A stretch of DNA of 64,000 bases from Steinernema hermaphroditum (Eukaryota > Nematoda > Chromadorea > Rhabditida > Steinernematidae), in assembly GCA_030435675.1 (NCBI GenBank), contig CM059621.1, positions 2,604,001-2,668,000 on the forward strand, read 5' to 3'. Under the pieces are notes generated by a model, which saw nothing but the letters and a program-made list of their open reading frames with translations, searched no databases and was not told the origin of the DNA. A program made the translations under genes and the position numbers. Of this stretch, positions 47,441-59,755 are shown in pieces; within the stretch, counting starts at the first letter, position 1, and each line of letters begins with the position of its first letter.

Positions 47441-49303
47441 TTCAATGCGTCATTTCTTTATTTCATAGATCATTACGCTTTCCTATTTTTTGCGAATTTA
47501 TACTCTCGAAGGCTTGCGCCTTCCGACGCGCTTCGCATGCAGACAAGAAAGCAAAAAACACACCTTCGAAGTTGAGCTTTTTCTAGCTCCGGTTGGAGAC
47601 GATATCCGAGTAGAGAGGTGAGCGATCCTGTCATTGTGCGCGGGCATCAAAGGGGCCACCGGAACATTAATGAGAGTTCTATTAACATAATGTGAAAAAT
47701 GAAAATTTCACTTAAGATTTCATTAATCTCACTGACACACCTTATAAGGGAACCTTCCCAAGTGTCCGCCTCAGGGCGCATAGAAATTTGACACACAGGA
47801 GAGACATATACATTATTGAGCGTCAACCTCAAGAGCTTGACGGCTTATATATATTAAGCGCTAAAATTTTCCTATTCTAATTTCGGAAAACCTCGTGCTA
47901 ATGGCTCAGTCACTTGGTAGTTGAGAGGAACTAAGCGAGGTTCTCGTAAATCCTAAGAAAAGCAACATCCAATGTGGAAAATACAGAACTAGTGGTCAAT
48001 TTCATAGTACACGGTTTAGCGCTGTTGGACCTGTCGTTGGACCAGGAATACAATTTCTCTTGGATGTAGCAACGAATTCTAGGAGTTCAGGTGTCCGCTT
48101 TTCGACGGAACGACCCAAAATAAACAACAGACTGATTCCAGGGATTGCACATACACCCCGAGAACTTTTAATGCCTTAAAATGCATCAACCTGCAAAAGC
48201 GCAAGGTAACACAGGTCCGAGCAGAGTTCAATAAATATGGTAATTCCTTCATCAAGCATGGTAACGCACAAGTCACCGTTATATGAATCTTGCGCACTGC
48301 TGTGGGTTCTGCGCTCAAACTGGTCTCTATAAAGTACATGCTATGACGAAAATGTTAAAACTCCCACTTCTTTTGAGTGTTTTCTATGTTAACGTGTACC
48401 AGCATTTGAAAAGAACAAAGAAAATTAGTACAAGGACGTAAATGTTTTGACCTAAACTTTTTTAAACAAACAATACCGAAAGAAGCACTCATTTACACGT
48501 TGATCTCAAATGAAGAGCTCGATTTCTCGACATGTGAGTCTCAGGTAGTCTCGCAGAGCACAATTTTACCTTGTTATGCCTGTGTAGCCTTTCCTCTCTG
48601 GAGTTGATCGAGAGATCGGTCGCGCGGACGTCGGGGAACGGGGAATTCAGCGTGCACTACGGGGAGAAAATCAGCGGCCTGCTCGAAACGTAATTCTTTG
48701 AAGAAAGTTGCACGAATTGGCTCATTGAGGGTATGTGTCATCATAGCCAGTGTTTTGGATTCCAAACTGGACGACTTTTTTCTTGAGATTGCACCTATCT
48801 TAACAACACTACCCTTTTGATCTTCATTGATAACGTCGTGAAAATGGGAGATGTCTGCGAGGTGAACGACTCTAATGCATCAAACCCATATTTATTATTT
48901 TTATATTTCAAAGCGATCTTTGGTTCATTACCACTGAAAAGCAGCTGGGGTCCATGTTCTTGTACGATCGGCACACTGTTTTTTTCCGCTCTGCAGGGGC
49001 GCCATTCGGATCGTGTCGACTGGATTTTGTAGTTGGGCATAAACGGAACAAAAACAATATAGACGCCGAACTAAAACAGAGAACAATGGATGTCTGCCGA
49101 AGCTCGTGAGTGTTATATCGGAAATCGCTCGTCAGTGTACCATCGACTGCGGACCAAAAGCACCCCAGTTATGCAAATCGCAGTGGAATATATAATTTGC
49201 CTGCAAAAACAAAGCAATATGGAAACGACAACCATCCACTTCCCGGTCTGCTTCAATAAAGGATCATCACACGAGCTCCTCACTCAGAGAGGTCTGCCTC
49301 GAC

Positions 49304-49574
49304 ATGCACACCAGCGCTATTCTTTTTGCTGTGTTTGTTGTCTTTGGCAGTATCATTATTTCAGCTGCCGCTCCGGTAGGTACGCATTCTGAGGTATTTG
49401 TAGATCAGCCTGTATTTTCAGGTCGACAAATCGGAAAACATTAGGAATGCTGCTTATTATTCTCTTAAAGATGCTTCTTCTCGAGAAAGAAGAAATATGC
49501 GATCATCAAACAAATTCGACCTTGAAAGAGAGATTGCACTTTTCCAGCACAGCAACTTTTTAATCTCTGTCTAA
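49304..49574 (+). CDS. small secreted peptide precursor, 74 aa
   Basis: Two exons, 49304-49375 and 49422-49574 (phase 0, 46-nt GT-AG intron). Residues 1-22 are a textbook signal peptide (AILFAVFVVFGSIIISAAA, cleavage likely after SAAA). The mature part (about 50 aa) is hydrophilic with a basic RERR at about 46-49 that could be a convertase site, and contains no Cys. AATAAA lies at 49580-49586, only a few nt after the stop, which supports a real gene end. It does not match a peptide family I know; a neuropeptide-like or other secreted role is possible. Short, so moderate confidence. Confidence 0.6.
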
Positions 49575-50525
49575 TCGGTTAATAAAGTGATAGCGAGACT
49601 GTTGCGTGCCCACGATCCCGAGTTGTCACAGCGATCTATGGAACAGGCTGAGTGCACGCCCTGTAATGATAAAGAAGACAGTCATCATAATCGGCTTCGT
49701 GGATTTATGATAGCGCAGTAGCGCTCAGCGAAGACCTAACTCCGCCAGTGCTGTTGTTTATGCGTTCGAACAAACCTAGCATGTTGTGGTCGAATGGATA
49801 ACGCGTTCCCATATAATTGAACGCGTTATAAAGGGTGACACAGAAATACTGTCACAATATACGAGTTACGAGTTTACGAGTTTATTTCTCGTATCTAATG
49901 CTTACTCCTTGCAAGACGCCATATATATGCACAAAAACACCACATTGTCACTCCGTAGTCGTCGGTCTTTTTCTGGCTTCGGCACATCAGAGTGTTCCCA
50001 TGCGGCGATCCCATCAGTGTGCGCGGGGATCAGAGATGCGAAGAGCTGATTCCGGAGACGCTGGAGCACAGCGCATCTGTGTTCAGCTCGGGTGGCGGCG
50101 CGGATGTCGGAGCTGAAGAGCTTCTTCGGCAGTTTCCGCGAGAGACACGGGTGAAGAACGGCACGGGCACGCAAAGAGACTATATTTTCACAATGCAATC
50201 TCAAGTATCAGAAATATCAGAACACAGTAAGGAGTAAAAGGGGATGGTGAACGCGAATAAAAAGAAAAAATCGGCAGAAGTCCTGTAGTATAGGGCTTAG
50301 GGATGCTTCCCCACTCTCAAGCGCGTGCAGTCACTCGCGACTACGTCCTTTGGTATTAGTTGACACATTGACACATTGGTATTAGTTTTGACGTTAGAGG
50401 CGGCAACACATTCAAAGCCTTTAGTTTCGACGGGCGGCCAAGAGTTGTGCACTGCACTTGTGACATGTCCTTTAATATTACTGATTTTATTGATTATACA
50501 CGAAATAAAACATTCATTGCATGAT
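49575..50525. other. intergenic with R2 element
   Basis: 49865-50165 is an R2 copy on the minus strand. Otherwise nothing recognised. Confidence 0.45.
49865..50165 (-). repeat. R2 retroposon-like element, 3' half
   Basis: On the minus strand it ends GAGAAATAAACTCG with repeats of CTCGTAAA and CTCGTAA. It shares the AATGTGGTGTTTTTGTGCAT block and the GATGGGATCGCCG block with 7550-7778. The 5' part is missing. Confidence 0.65.
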
Positions 50526-51431
50526 TTACTTAGATACACTGGCAACACTGGAGCTAACAACAGTCACTTCGACGACTTTACTTCGCCTGAACTGCATCGT
50601 AAGCAGCAGAGCACAGGCCAGGGTGTACAATGCAGAGAATGGTATGCTAACCGGTCCGACGATGCCGATAAGGTTCACCCCGATTAGACCGGAAAAGGGA
50701 AAAGCGAGATCAGGAAAGATCATGAGTGCAGTTTCAGCAATTAGCTGCAATAGGACAACGCGATTGGCCTGCAACGTATTCTGTTATTTTAGCCAACTAT
50801 AAAATAATACCTTTTTGATGCCTTTGGAACTATGGCTTTTGTGTTGTTTCTTGAGAAACAAAGCCACTTCTCGAAGAAACACCAAAGTAGAGGCGATGCT
50901 GATGAAGCTCAGAACATTCCTAGCTATTGAGGTGCAATTCAGTACGCCGGGCTTTGTGAGATAGGAAATTGAAGGCGCTGTCGCCGGTTCCAGTTGTATT
51001 CCAATACTGTACCGCAGGCAGGCACCGCCGAAACTGACGATCATAAGAACAATGCAGATGTTCTGACAAAGCGGGGAATATTTTGCGGCGTATTGGAAGG
51101 GTTTACGCATGGCGACGATACGATCAACGGCTATGCAAAAGTTGCAGGTGACGATGGAGAATGTGAACGAGAAGGTCAGGTCACCGGACCAGAATACACC
51201 CGCCGCACTCCAGTTATCTGTGAGCGCACCTGTCAAGCACTGAGACGCGTAGACTAAGCTAGAAACGTTAAAGCAGAGCTGAGAGTAGAGGCAAAGGAAC
51301 AGCGCGGAGAAGTGGCGCTTGTCGTTTTTGTTGTAATAATAAAAGTTGAAAATGAGGCGGATGTTCAAGATGAGAGAAATCGTACTGGTTGTGATGGTCG
51401 TTGAGTGAATGACGGGTAAAGGGATCGCCAT
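50526..51431 (-). CDS. 7TM receptor, nematode family not assigned
   Basis: 287 aa; exons 51431-50811 and 50768-50526 with a 42-nt phase-0 intron. Seven hydrophobic segments can be counted. TM1 follows a very short N-terminus (IPLPVIHSTTITTSTISLIL), TM2 is FSALFLCLYSQLCFNVSSLVY, TM3 ends FCIAVDRIVAMRKPF (DR motif), TM6 is in ANRVVLLQLIAETALMIFPD and TM7 in VGPVSIPFSALYTLACALLL. The tail is short and Ser/Val-rich. Cys residues before TM3 and in EL2 (VLNCTSI) may pair. It is a rhodopsin-like receptor by topology and motif; the exact nematode class is unclear. It sits between the secreted-peptide gene and a broken copy of the unrecognised 7TM family. Confidence 0.75.
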
Positions 51432-51649
51432 GAGTTGACGTTGTGTCTGGATGCGAATCTGGCAAGGAAAACGTTATTGTCGACAATCAACAACAATGCT
51501 ACCTATAACGTGGTTTCTTTTACACTACTTATTTTGTATGGCTTATTTGTTTTTTGCAATCACATTGTTATATCTCAGAAACAAAGCAACCAACCAGATG
51601 CTTCTTGGAAATGCTAAGAGATTGTCGCAAATATTATGCTACAACCATC

Positions 51650-52153
51650 TTAAAGCAATATGATGCTGGCTTCCAAGCGACAATCTCCTTCTCCTGTCAA
51701 AAGCCTTTGTACTGATTCGGTTGGTGACAAACGAGCCATCGGGACGGACCTGAGGTTCATAAGGACGGGACCTGGGGTTCTTAACATCATTGCATATGTC
51801 GCATTTCCAAGGTGCTCCCTTACAATACGGTCAGTGTGTTTGTCGATATACACCTGGTTTATGTCGGCATAATTGGTAATGTTCTCCCATAAAGCATAGT
51901 ACATGGTATTATGCGCAACGAACCAACTGAAGACTGGATAGGAAAACCAGGTCAGAATATTGGATGATAGTAATAAAAGATATACGACGCAATAGAAGAT
52001 GCAGTTCATTATTTGTGCGCCCAAGGTTCCAGTGAGTGATCGGCGGCTTCGCTTCCGAAATACAACGGACATACATAATAGGAACAGGGACAGCAGGCAC
52101 ATAATAAACGCTGCACATGTCTGCACATACCAGTACCATGGAAAGAAGCCCAT
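51650..52153 (-). pseudogene. truncated copy of the unrecognised 7TM family (D')
   Basis: Very similar to copy D for the first 124 codons (ATG 52153 to about 51782), including TM1, TM2 and the NITNYADINQVYID loop. It then runs into unrelated sequence and stops at 51650; TM3-TM7 are missing. The similarity continues upstream through the promoter and the inverted-repeat element at 52285-52560. It is therefore a duplicated segment of the D locus, inverted and 3'-truncated. A short two-TM product could still be made, but a receptor cannot. Confidence 0.8.
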
Positions 52154-52284
52154 CAGCACAATAATTTTCGCAAGACTTATGATGGAGAGGAAGTAATGGA
52201 GGGATCGAGAAGAACAATTACTGCAAAGTGCAGTCTTGCACTCAGCAGCACGTCTGAACGTTCTACGCAATAACACAACGGAAG

Positions 52285-52560
52285 TAACCAATTAAACGAA
52301 ATTTCATTGACCTTCCCTGGAAGAAAGCATTAGTCAGTGACAGGAACAGGCACGCGACATCAGTCGATAGATAATCATCAACATTCAATCGCTTTTACAG
52401 AAATATTAGTACAAAATACAGCTATTCAGAGAGTAATACAGAACGCGATCATCGCAATCTGTCTTTCCATAATTCTCTGAGAGAAGGTCAATGAAATTTT
52501 GCAGAATGAATTAAATTGCACACTTTTTTTCGCTCGTGGAACGTGTCTGGTCATTTTATA
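52285..52560. repeat. inverted-repeat (MITE-like) element upstream of D'
   Basis: Left end AATTTCATTGACCTTCCC and right end GAAGGTCAATGAAATTTTGC with GTGTCTGGTCATTTTAT beyond. Counterpart of 42055-42385, in the opposite orientation. Confidence 0.6.
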
Positions 52561-52654
52561 GCCTCCTTTCACCAACAGCAGCCCGTCCATAGATCAATAT
52601 TTATCAATTATGAAGTTTAGTCTCTTTCTCTCTCCTTATACTCTTCAGTGACCG

Positions 52655-53155
52655 ACTTACGCCGTGCAAGACGTCATACAAAAGACACAAACCACACCGT
52701 ATCGCGCTTATGTTCTTTCTCAGACATGGGGGTGTGATGGCGGAGCTGAAAACGGCAATCGCATTAGTTTGCGCGAGCGAGAGGAGTGGCCAAGAGATAC
52801 CGGTTCAGGCGCAGACAAGCAATCATAGCGAACGGAGCAGATAGAATCTTCGGTTCGGCTAGTGAAACAAACGTCGAAGGTTCAGAGCATGTCGGGTGGA
52901 TTGCATCTTTTTCTAATTCGAAGTAGGCGCGGCAGTGTGGCACAGCAGGCGAAGCGGATTCCCATCATTGGAACAGCTGGCGGCGCGGGCTTCGGGATTT
53001 GACGGAGATCGGGTCGAGCGGTTCCCATGGTCTTCTCGGCTTCTTCTGTTCCACACCTTCGAGGAGCCGGGTCCACCATTGCCTCAACAACGACGGCAGA
53101 GAACGACCGCTCATACAACTCATTCATGCGAACGAGAGAGGGATGTGTGGTCAAA
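52655..53155 (-). repeat. R2 retroposon-like element
   Basis: The minus-strand reading shares GAGCGGTCGTTCTC, GCCGTCGTTGTTG and GACCCGGCTCC with 7255-7310, and a GACGTCTTGCACGGCGTAAG 3' block. No coding capacity seen. Confidence 0.6.
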
Positions 53156-53284
53156 ACATAAATATATAACAGTATTGGATCAATTTCCCACATAAAAACA
53201 ACATCCCTCGTAAACATTCCAACAAGCATGCTCTACAATGGCTAAAATGGTCACCACAAAGTTTAAACAAAGATCCTAATTAGC

Positions 53285-53449
53285 AGCTGCCCCTATATAA
53301 ATGGCGAACGGATGGATCTGTTGGTTTTTGTGTGTGGTTTTTTGTGGATTCAAAGAACGGTCTGTTTCAGACAGTAGACAACATTAGGACCCGGAGCCGA
53401 ACACTACTGATTGCAAATGAAACACGTTGGCAATCAGCCAGGCATAGAG
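53285..53449 (-). repeat. tRNA-derived SINE
   Basis: Minus-strand copy with a TGCCTGGCTGATTGCC (box A-like) head, a weakened T-arm region (GTTCGGCTCCGGGTCC), an ACACACAAAAACCAAC body and the CCATTTATATAGGGG end shared with 61735-61905. Confidence 0.6.
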
Positions 53450-53875
53450 TAAGATGTGATCGCTCCACTAGCATACACTAAAGCCGTCCTTGCCGGGCTA
53501 TTGTATCTCCATCCAGAAGGACGTTAGGCCCCTCGTGTATTTAGAAGTTCAAGGGACTCAGCGGTCTTCAAAGATGATCGGCAAGCGTGAACTCATCTCA
53601 ATGAACGAGGAACTTCCTTTCTCAGAATGTGTCGCCATTTTGCGCTCACAGTACACTGATATCTGTGACATTTCCTACATTTCAAAATTACGAAAAATTT
53701 TGAACTTAACAGCACACTCACGAATCGTAAAGGTCGTTAAAGTCATTATAGAAATTGCACTGGTCGCCATTAAAATACTCGTTACGGAAAATTCCGTGAA
53801 TGTGGCTTAGTCACGACGTCTGCAGTAATAGATATTGAGCTGTTCGATGAGCATATTTTGCTAGCCACATATAAA

Positions 53876-54504
53876 ATGCATAACTTAGACTCAATCTGGA
53901 CGTGGTATTTGCGAACTTCCTTAACGTTGGTCACTGTTATTATTTCTATTTTCATCTCCTGTGCCTCCATCTTTATCCGCAAGTGGAGAGGAAAACCTCT
54001 CAACGGAAGTTTGGGCGCCCAAATAATGAACTGCATCATGTTCTGCATTGTCTACCTAGCGTTTCTGTCATCTGTCGTCGCATCTTGGTTTTTCTATCCA
54101 GTCTTCAGTTTTTTCTGTACTCGGAACCCAGTAACTTACGCACCGATATCGCTTGGATTTATATGAACTATGTCTATTCTACTTTGCCACATGTTGAGAT
54201 TTGTCTCTCTGTGGTTTTCTGCGTTCGGTTTTATTGCTATGCCCAAAGAAAAAAGAACTCGCTGTTGGTTATGCATACGCGACAGGTAGTCTGGTGAATC
54301 ACAAACCGTTATTTGAGAATATTCTTTCAGGTCAACCAAATAACCTTATTTCAAATTCTCAGTCTGAGCGTATTTTTCCTCTTACCGTTCTATGCGATGT
54401 ACACAGAGCTGTCTTATATGGCAAGGGATGTTAAGGATAATTTGTTTGCCGTTCACGTCTTCTTGTCGTCTGCGTTTACTTTTTACAAATTGTGCAGTAA
54501 TTAG
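53876..54504 (+). pseudogene. unrecognised 7TM family member with internal deletion (F)
   Basis: The first part (53876 to about 54116) encodes TM1-TM2 with SLGAQIMNCI. Homology then jumps, in a different frame, to the segment before TM5 (PSNLRTDIAWIYMNYVY...LPHVEICLS, from about 54123), and the usual second exon follows (54331-54504, VNQITLFQILSL...AVHVFLSSAFTFYKL). About 150 codons covering the glycosylated loop, TM3 and TM4 are missing and the junction shifts frame. It is a clear deletion pseudogene, lying 1.3 kb upstream of intact copy E in the same orientation. Confidence 0.8.
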
Positions 54505-54594
54505 TGCTAGTATAGCGATCAATAATGAAACTGATTGTTTGTACTGTTTTATTGTTGATTTGGTCAAATATACATAATTGTTTAACCTGTCCCG

Positions 54595-55110
54595 GATGAC
54601 GGACTCATCTCTCCGAAACAGATGCGCGCCCCCGAGCCTCTTGTGCCCTAAACGCCCGCGAAGAAGATGTTCCGTCGCCATTTCCGGAGTTTTCGCCGAT
54701 TCTTAGATGCTCCGTGAACCGCACCGCAACGACCGGTGCTGCATCGACGCCGCGGCAGAAATGGAGCCGGCTGTGAGTGAAGTCCTCGGTTTGTCTATTT
54801 TTCGGTGTCAAGCAAGGCTAAATGACTTTAATCCTTAAATAAAGTCGTGTAACTTGGCGGCCACCTTTTGTGAAATTTTGACGACGTGCGACAAACTTTT
54901 CACATTTTGAAAAGTGGGTTTACGAGTTTACGAGTTTATTTCGTGAATCAAAGGCTTACGCCTTGCACGACACCGAATAATAGACAAACAGAGGATGTCT
55001 CATTGTAGCCGGCTTCATCCCTGGCGTGGCGCTTATGGCGAACCGGTCGGAGACGGCGCGCATCACGGGGCATGTGGGAGACGGCAAAACTTCGGAAATG
55101 GCAGTAGAAC
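54595..55110. repeat. two R1 3' fragments facing each other
   Basis: 54595-54850 (+) ends TTTCGGTGTCAAGCAAGGCT then AATAAAGTCG. 54915-55110 (-) has on the minus strand GTGTCGTGCAAGGCGTAAGC, CTTTGA, then AATAAACTCG and CTCGTAAAC repeats. Head-on placement gives a tail-to-tail pair 65 bp apart. The remaining spacer to 55815 is unremarkable. Confidence 0.6.
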
Positions 55111-55815
55111 TTCATGGAGTATATAATCTCCACTGTAAAATACAATGTGCGTTTAAATTAGATTTATGATATGTCTTCAACGAAAGACCAAAAAATTTCT
55201 AATGTTCAGCTATTTTTGCGCGTTGCAAGGAACTCCAAGACTGGCAAGAACAGTGATGTGGATTGCGTAAGTCTACGTTGTTTATAATAGGCCTCCCATG
55301 AACAACTGTCACGACTTTCTCTTGTTTTCCGTCATCTAAGAATAACAGACATTTTCATTTGCTTCATTTACTGATGGGTATACAGCGTAAAATTCGGTTA
55401 GCGATCGAAACGTGGAAATCTTTGACGTAAAAGATGCTACACATTGGTATATAGGTTCACGATGCCACATGAATGGCTACGGTATGGCCACATTCTAAAG
55501 ACTTTCCGAGTACCGAACATCTTCCTGAAATAGGGCATTTTAACTGAATAACAACTCATGCGTTTTTGTGACACTGTCGCTCTGGAAAATCTGATTAACC
55601 TTTCCGACATCCCATGAGAAAACAGAAATGCGGTAAAGTTCATTTCAAAGAAAAAAACTTCTGCACCAAGTGCATTATCATAAAAAGTCCGCTTCCCTTG
55701 ATGAAAGTCTTTATTTAAAGTATGAACTGGCACATATAAAACGGAATTGTTCATACGAAATACGTACAAAAAGTACAAAAAGATGATTTAAATTTTTAAG
55801 TTTGTCTCGCTTCCG

Positions 55816-56910
55816 ATGTCATTTCCTTGCAATTCAAGTGTGGTACCTCATGCTACTATGATGTATTTCTATTCCTGGCAATGGCAACTAAGAACCGTAC
55901 TTACCTTCCTCACTGTGCTCCTATCGCTACTCTTCTCCTCTGCCTCTGTCTTCTTACGAAGACGGAGCAAGAGATTCTTTGTGGGAAGTCTTGGCGCTCA
56001 AATGATTGCCTGCATCTTCTACAGTATTGTGAATCTCATTTCCATATCTGTTAACATATCATGCTGGTTTTCGCCTGCACTGCTTAAATGGAGCCTTGCT
56101 GCCAACAATGTATTTTATGAACTTTGGGACAACGCCACCAATTATGCCGATGTGAATGAGATATACGTTGATGAGAAGACTGATCAAGATCTACGAGACC
56201 GGCTCGCAAAGGTTTCCCATGAATTGTGGATAAACGGCGAACTGGATGACTGGAATATGACGCCGTATACTATGTCGTCAAGGATCTTCTTTGGTCTGTC
56301 GTCCGAGTTATGTGCCGATTGCGAACGAGTTGTCATCGTGGGGACCACATTTCTGGCTGTGGATCGAATGATTCTAATGGCTAAGCCCGTGTGGTACAAA
56401 ATGAGGAACATAAGCAGAAAGCTGGCTATAGTAAATCTTGCTATATGTGGCGGTCATCTCATTTTTATATCTACCGTAGTCGTTGTGAACGCAGTTCTCT
56501 ATCCCGAGCCGAGTATATGGCGCATGGAGATTGCTATTGTTTACATGTATGATATCTACCCCATTCTGCCACACATCGAAATTGTACTCTCGATTGCGTT
56601 CTCGATTCAGTTCTTCATCTACGCTCGCAAGAAAAGCAATTCTGTACTTCCTTTGCAGACGCGTCAGGTACGTCAATGAGAAGATTGTACGTGTATACCT
56701 AACGATAAGTGCTTCTAGACCAATCAAATCACCCTATTTCAAGTCCTCAGCATCGTCGTGCTAGTTCTATTCCCTTATTATGCTAACTTCGCTTTGAGAA
56801 CGCTTACAGAAGTGTCGTCATTGGCATCCAATTATCGTGCAGAGCTATTCGCCGTGCACGTCTTCTTGACTTCACTCTTTACGTTCCACAAAATACGCAG
56901 GAACTCGTGA
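55816..56910 (+). CDS. unrecognised two-exon 7TM receptor family, copy E
   Basis: 347 aa; exons 55816-56667 and 56719-56910 (phase 0, after TRQ as in the other copies). TM segments at about 27-49, 58-82, 166-188, 201-226, 237-270, then two in exon 2. The large loop between TM2 and TM3 holds WDNATNYADVNEIYVDE (104-120) with a conserved N-glycosylation sequon. FLAVDRMILMAKPVWYKM follows TM3. FVGSLGAQM marks TM2. The first ATG adds about 14 residues relative to copy D; the ATGs at 55858 and 55861 are alternatives. Intact, with AATAAA at 56944-56949. Likely a membrane receptor of nematode-specific type; ligand and class unknown. Confidence 0.78.
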
Positions 56911-57125
56911 CTTCATTTCGTAACCTTGCGCCGTTAGATTTCAGAATAAAGTGTTATTAATACGATCTTAAAATAACTGTTGCCACGCGTAGTTGTGCTT
57001 ACTCAGGCTCGAATGTTGCTGGATATGAGTGAATGAGTTCACTCAAGGTTCAATCAGATTTTCGTGCAACTGTTCCGCTTCGACTCAAAAGACAAGGGAA
57101 TTCGCGCCTAGGCTAACTCTTTCTA

Positions 57126-58022
57126 TTGGGTTGGTGCATTGATAATGGAACACTTGGAAAACATTCATTTTTTTCGCCATGTTTGCAGTTGTGGCAAAAC
57201 TGATTGGTGCGTTGTTGAGTACAGCGAACTCTCATTCCACTCTGATTGGTGGATTGTACATTGCATTTATCTTGATGTTGGAGGCTTATTCTATCTTGGC
57301 GCTCATTTTTATGGCACCCCGAGATGAAGAAATGCGAAGTGATGTTTGGGCTGCCTATGGCATTAATTATGTGATTGACGGTGATGGCTTTCAACCGCGT
57401 AAAGCCTCTTGTCTAACCTACCTAACGCACCTATTCATGTGTTGGTCGTTTATCACAACATGAGCTAATCTCAAAAAGATGGTCTTTTCGGATCATCGGA
57501 TTTGACCATGTTCTGTTAACGCCAACGTTTCCAATTGATTAAGTACCGCAACAGGGAATGGGGATATAGAGCAGGTAGCACTCACTTGCAGCTACCATGC
57601 ACGCATAGCGATTCTACAACCTCACGCTTACTTTACGGAAATTGAGGCCAAATGTGAAAGTAGTCACACTTCAGGAATGCTGCCTCAAACCTCACATTTT
57701 CAAGTTGACTCCCGGAATGGCTTTACACATTGAGCTGAGAGATTCCTTTTTTGCTGTTTATCTATCACTCTCTTATCTCTATCTAACCACCGTCTGTGCT
57801 CGTCCACAATTGACGATATCAGGGGAAATCTCTCCGAATAAGACAAGGAGGTCGAAAATGGGACCAAAACATTTTTTAACTCTAAACAATGGGTCCGGCT
57901 TTTGCTCGAAGAATGAGCTGTAGCTTCTCAATCAAATGGTGTATACCATGCAGTCAAATGGCTGAAAAGATGCAACTAAACAATCACTGCAAAAGTGTCC
58001 CATTTTCACTTCACCAACCCAA
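57126..58022. mobile_element. non-autonomous mariner-like element, about 0.9 kb
   Basis: Left end TTGGGTTGGTGCATTGATAA followed by TGGAACACTT. The right end, read on the minus strand, is TTGGGTTGGTGAAGTGAAAA then TGGGACACTT. TTGGGTTGGTG-type ends are characteristic of mariner-family inverted repeats. A TA precedes the left end; no clear TA remains on the right. No transposase was recognised inside. Confidence 0.55.
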
Positions 58023-59755
58023 TGCTTTCCACTTCGAATCTGATCGCCACTGTCGTGTGTAGGTGACTGGTCGAGTGGGTTTTAGTGTTTAGTTTTAGTT
58101 TAGTTTTCGCATATGCTCTACAACGTGGTAGTGATGGAATAAGCTGAACATTCCATCTTCCAGATCGTTCTGGGACCCGAACAAGAATGCAGGTCAATTT
58201 GGGGTTCTAAGTTTTGAAGGGGGAGTGATGCCTATAAGCACTGAAATGGTTTAATTTTTACTCTTATGTAATCTGCGGCGCCGAAAACGGTGTTTTGCGT
58301 GGTTTGGAGTCTGTTAGCGAAGAAGGTGTGGCCATCTGCCTATCATGTTTCCATTTGGACATGTGTCCAGGATGGAGCTCTTAAATTTTGTCCTTTCCGA
58401 CCTCTGTAAGACGCGCAGTTCGGCCCATTGCAGCATAATAGCCTTGAAACACAGTTCCAGTAAATAACAGTGAAAACAGGGCTTGTTACCAATAAAATAC
58501 GATATTAAGTGCGAAGCAAATGTCTAGGGTGGCCTATACTTTTGTCCAGCTGAAATTGAGTCTCAGATTTATTTGAACATTTTTACATTTGTTTTTCTTT
58601 TAGTGATTTCTTCTTTCCTCATGGAACCTATGTTTTTCGCGACGCTTTTTCACGTGGGGTAGTCGTTATTTTCAAAAGTTCCCGCTAGCCCTCCAAACGA
58701 CACACTCCCAGTTTGCACAAATGATCAGTTTGCACAAAAAATAATGATCAGTTTGCACAAAGGAATAGCATCGCTTTTTACATTTGAATTTCAAAATTTC
58801 CGCGGCAGTATTTGTAAATTCTAGATTTCGGTTTTATACTTCATTTCGGAATATAACGGAACAATTCTGAATAGTAATAAGTATCACTGACATCGATCGT
58901 CTCATATAATAGTTGTTCCTTCGTGTGACGAAGATGGTGATCCAATCCATGATCCAATCCGTGATCCTATATCCAATGACGAGACGTCAAAGGCAGCGTC
59001 TTCCCTGGCGGCTTATGGGGGTTTAGCGGGTTCGTGAGGAAGACGTTCTCCCCAACATCAATGACGATCGTAGCAAGATCCGTTCGCCGATTTTTCAGGA
59101 TTGCACGACATCCTGTGCACATGTCAGCGTCCTTGATTTGTCCACAAGCCGTCGTATAATTGGCCCGAAGCTTAGTCCAGGTGTAGACATAAGCAGGATC
59201 CTCATCGTCCACGCTGATCGGCGTAATGATCAGATTCCTACAGCCATAGCGATTGTTGAAGTTCCAAGCTATTGTACCATAAGGCATATTGAGTAAGATC
59301 AGGAGTACTTGTTACAAATATGTCTCAAGGTGAGAGGACCTAGTACTTTTGCATCATTATCACTGGAGGGGTGTGGTATGAATAGACCAGGGAAGACAGG
59401 GACAAGTGGTGAGCTCAAGCCTTTGAGGAAACACATGTTAAAACCACGTTCGATTGGACTCCGGAGTATTATTTATATTCATAATGATTCAATTTTCGAT
59501 TGAAACTGGCAGAAAATGGAAAAGTAATGCTTTGTGTTGTGCAAACTGATCATTTGTGCAAACTGATGCTTTGTGCAAACTTTATTGTGCAAAATGATGC
59601 TTTGTGCAAACTGCACTTTTCCCCTCCAAACTGCCGAATAGGGGGGGTGGCCTATACTTTTGTCCAGCAGTGTATACAAACATAGGCATGGCACGGCTAA
59701 GCCGGTACTGGAGGATCGCCTAATTTGTTGTCACGCGGGCTTTGTTGACGATGTA

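Larger units (their letters stand above)
45438..49303. other. long intergenic stretch
   Basis: 46180-46255 has a tRNA-like segment and 46934-47440 an R1 element (both listed). No gene recognised. The minus frame at 48079-48339 and the plus frame at 46547-46756 are open but without recognisable content. The upstream region of the small secreted gene contains GAATATATAAT near 49185. Confidence 0.4.
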
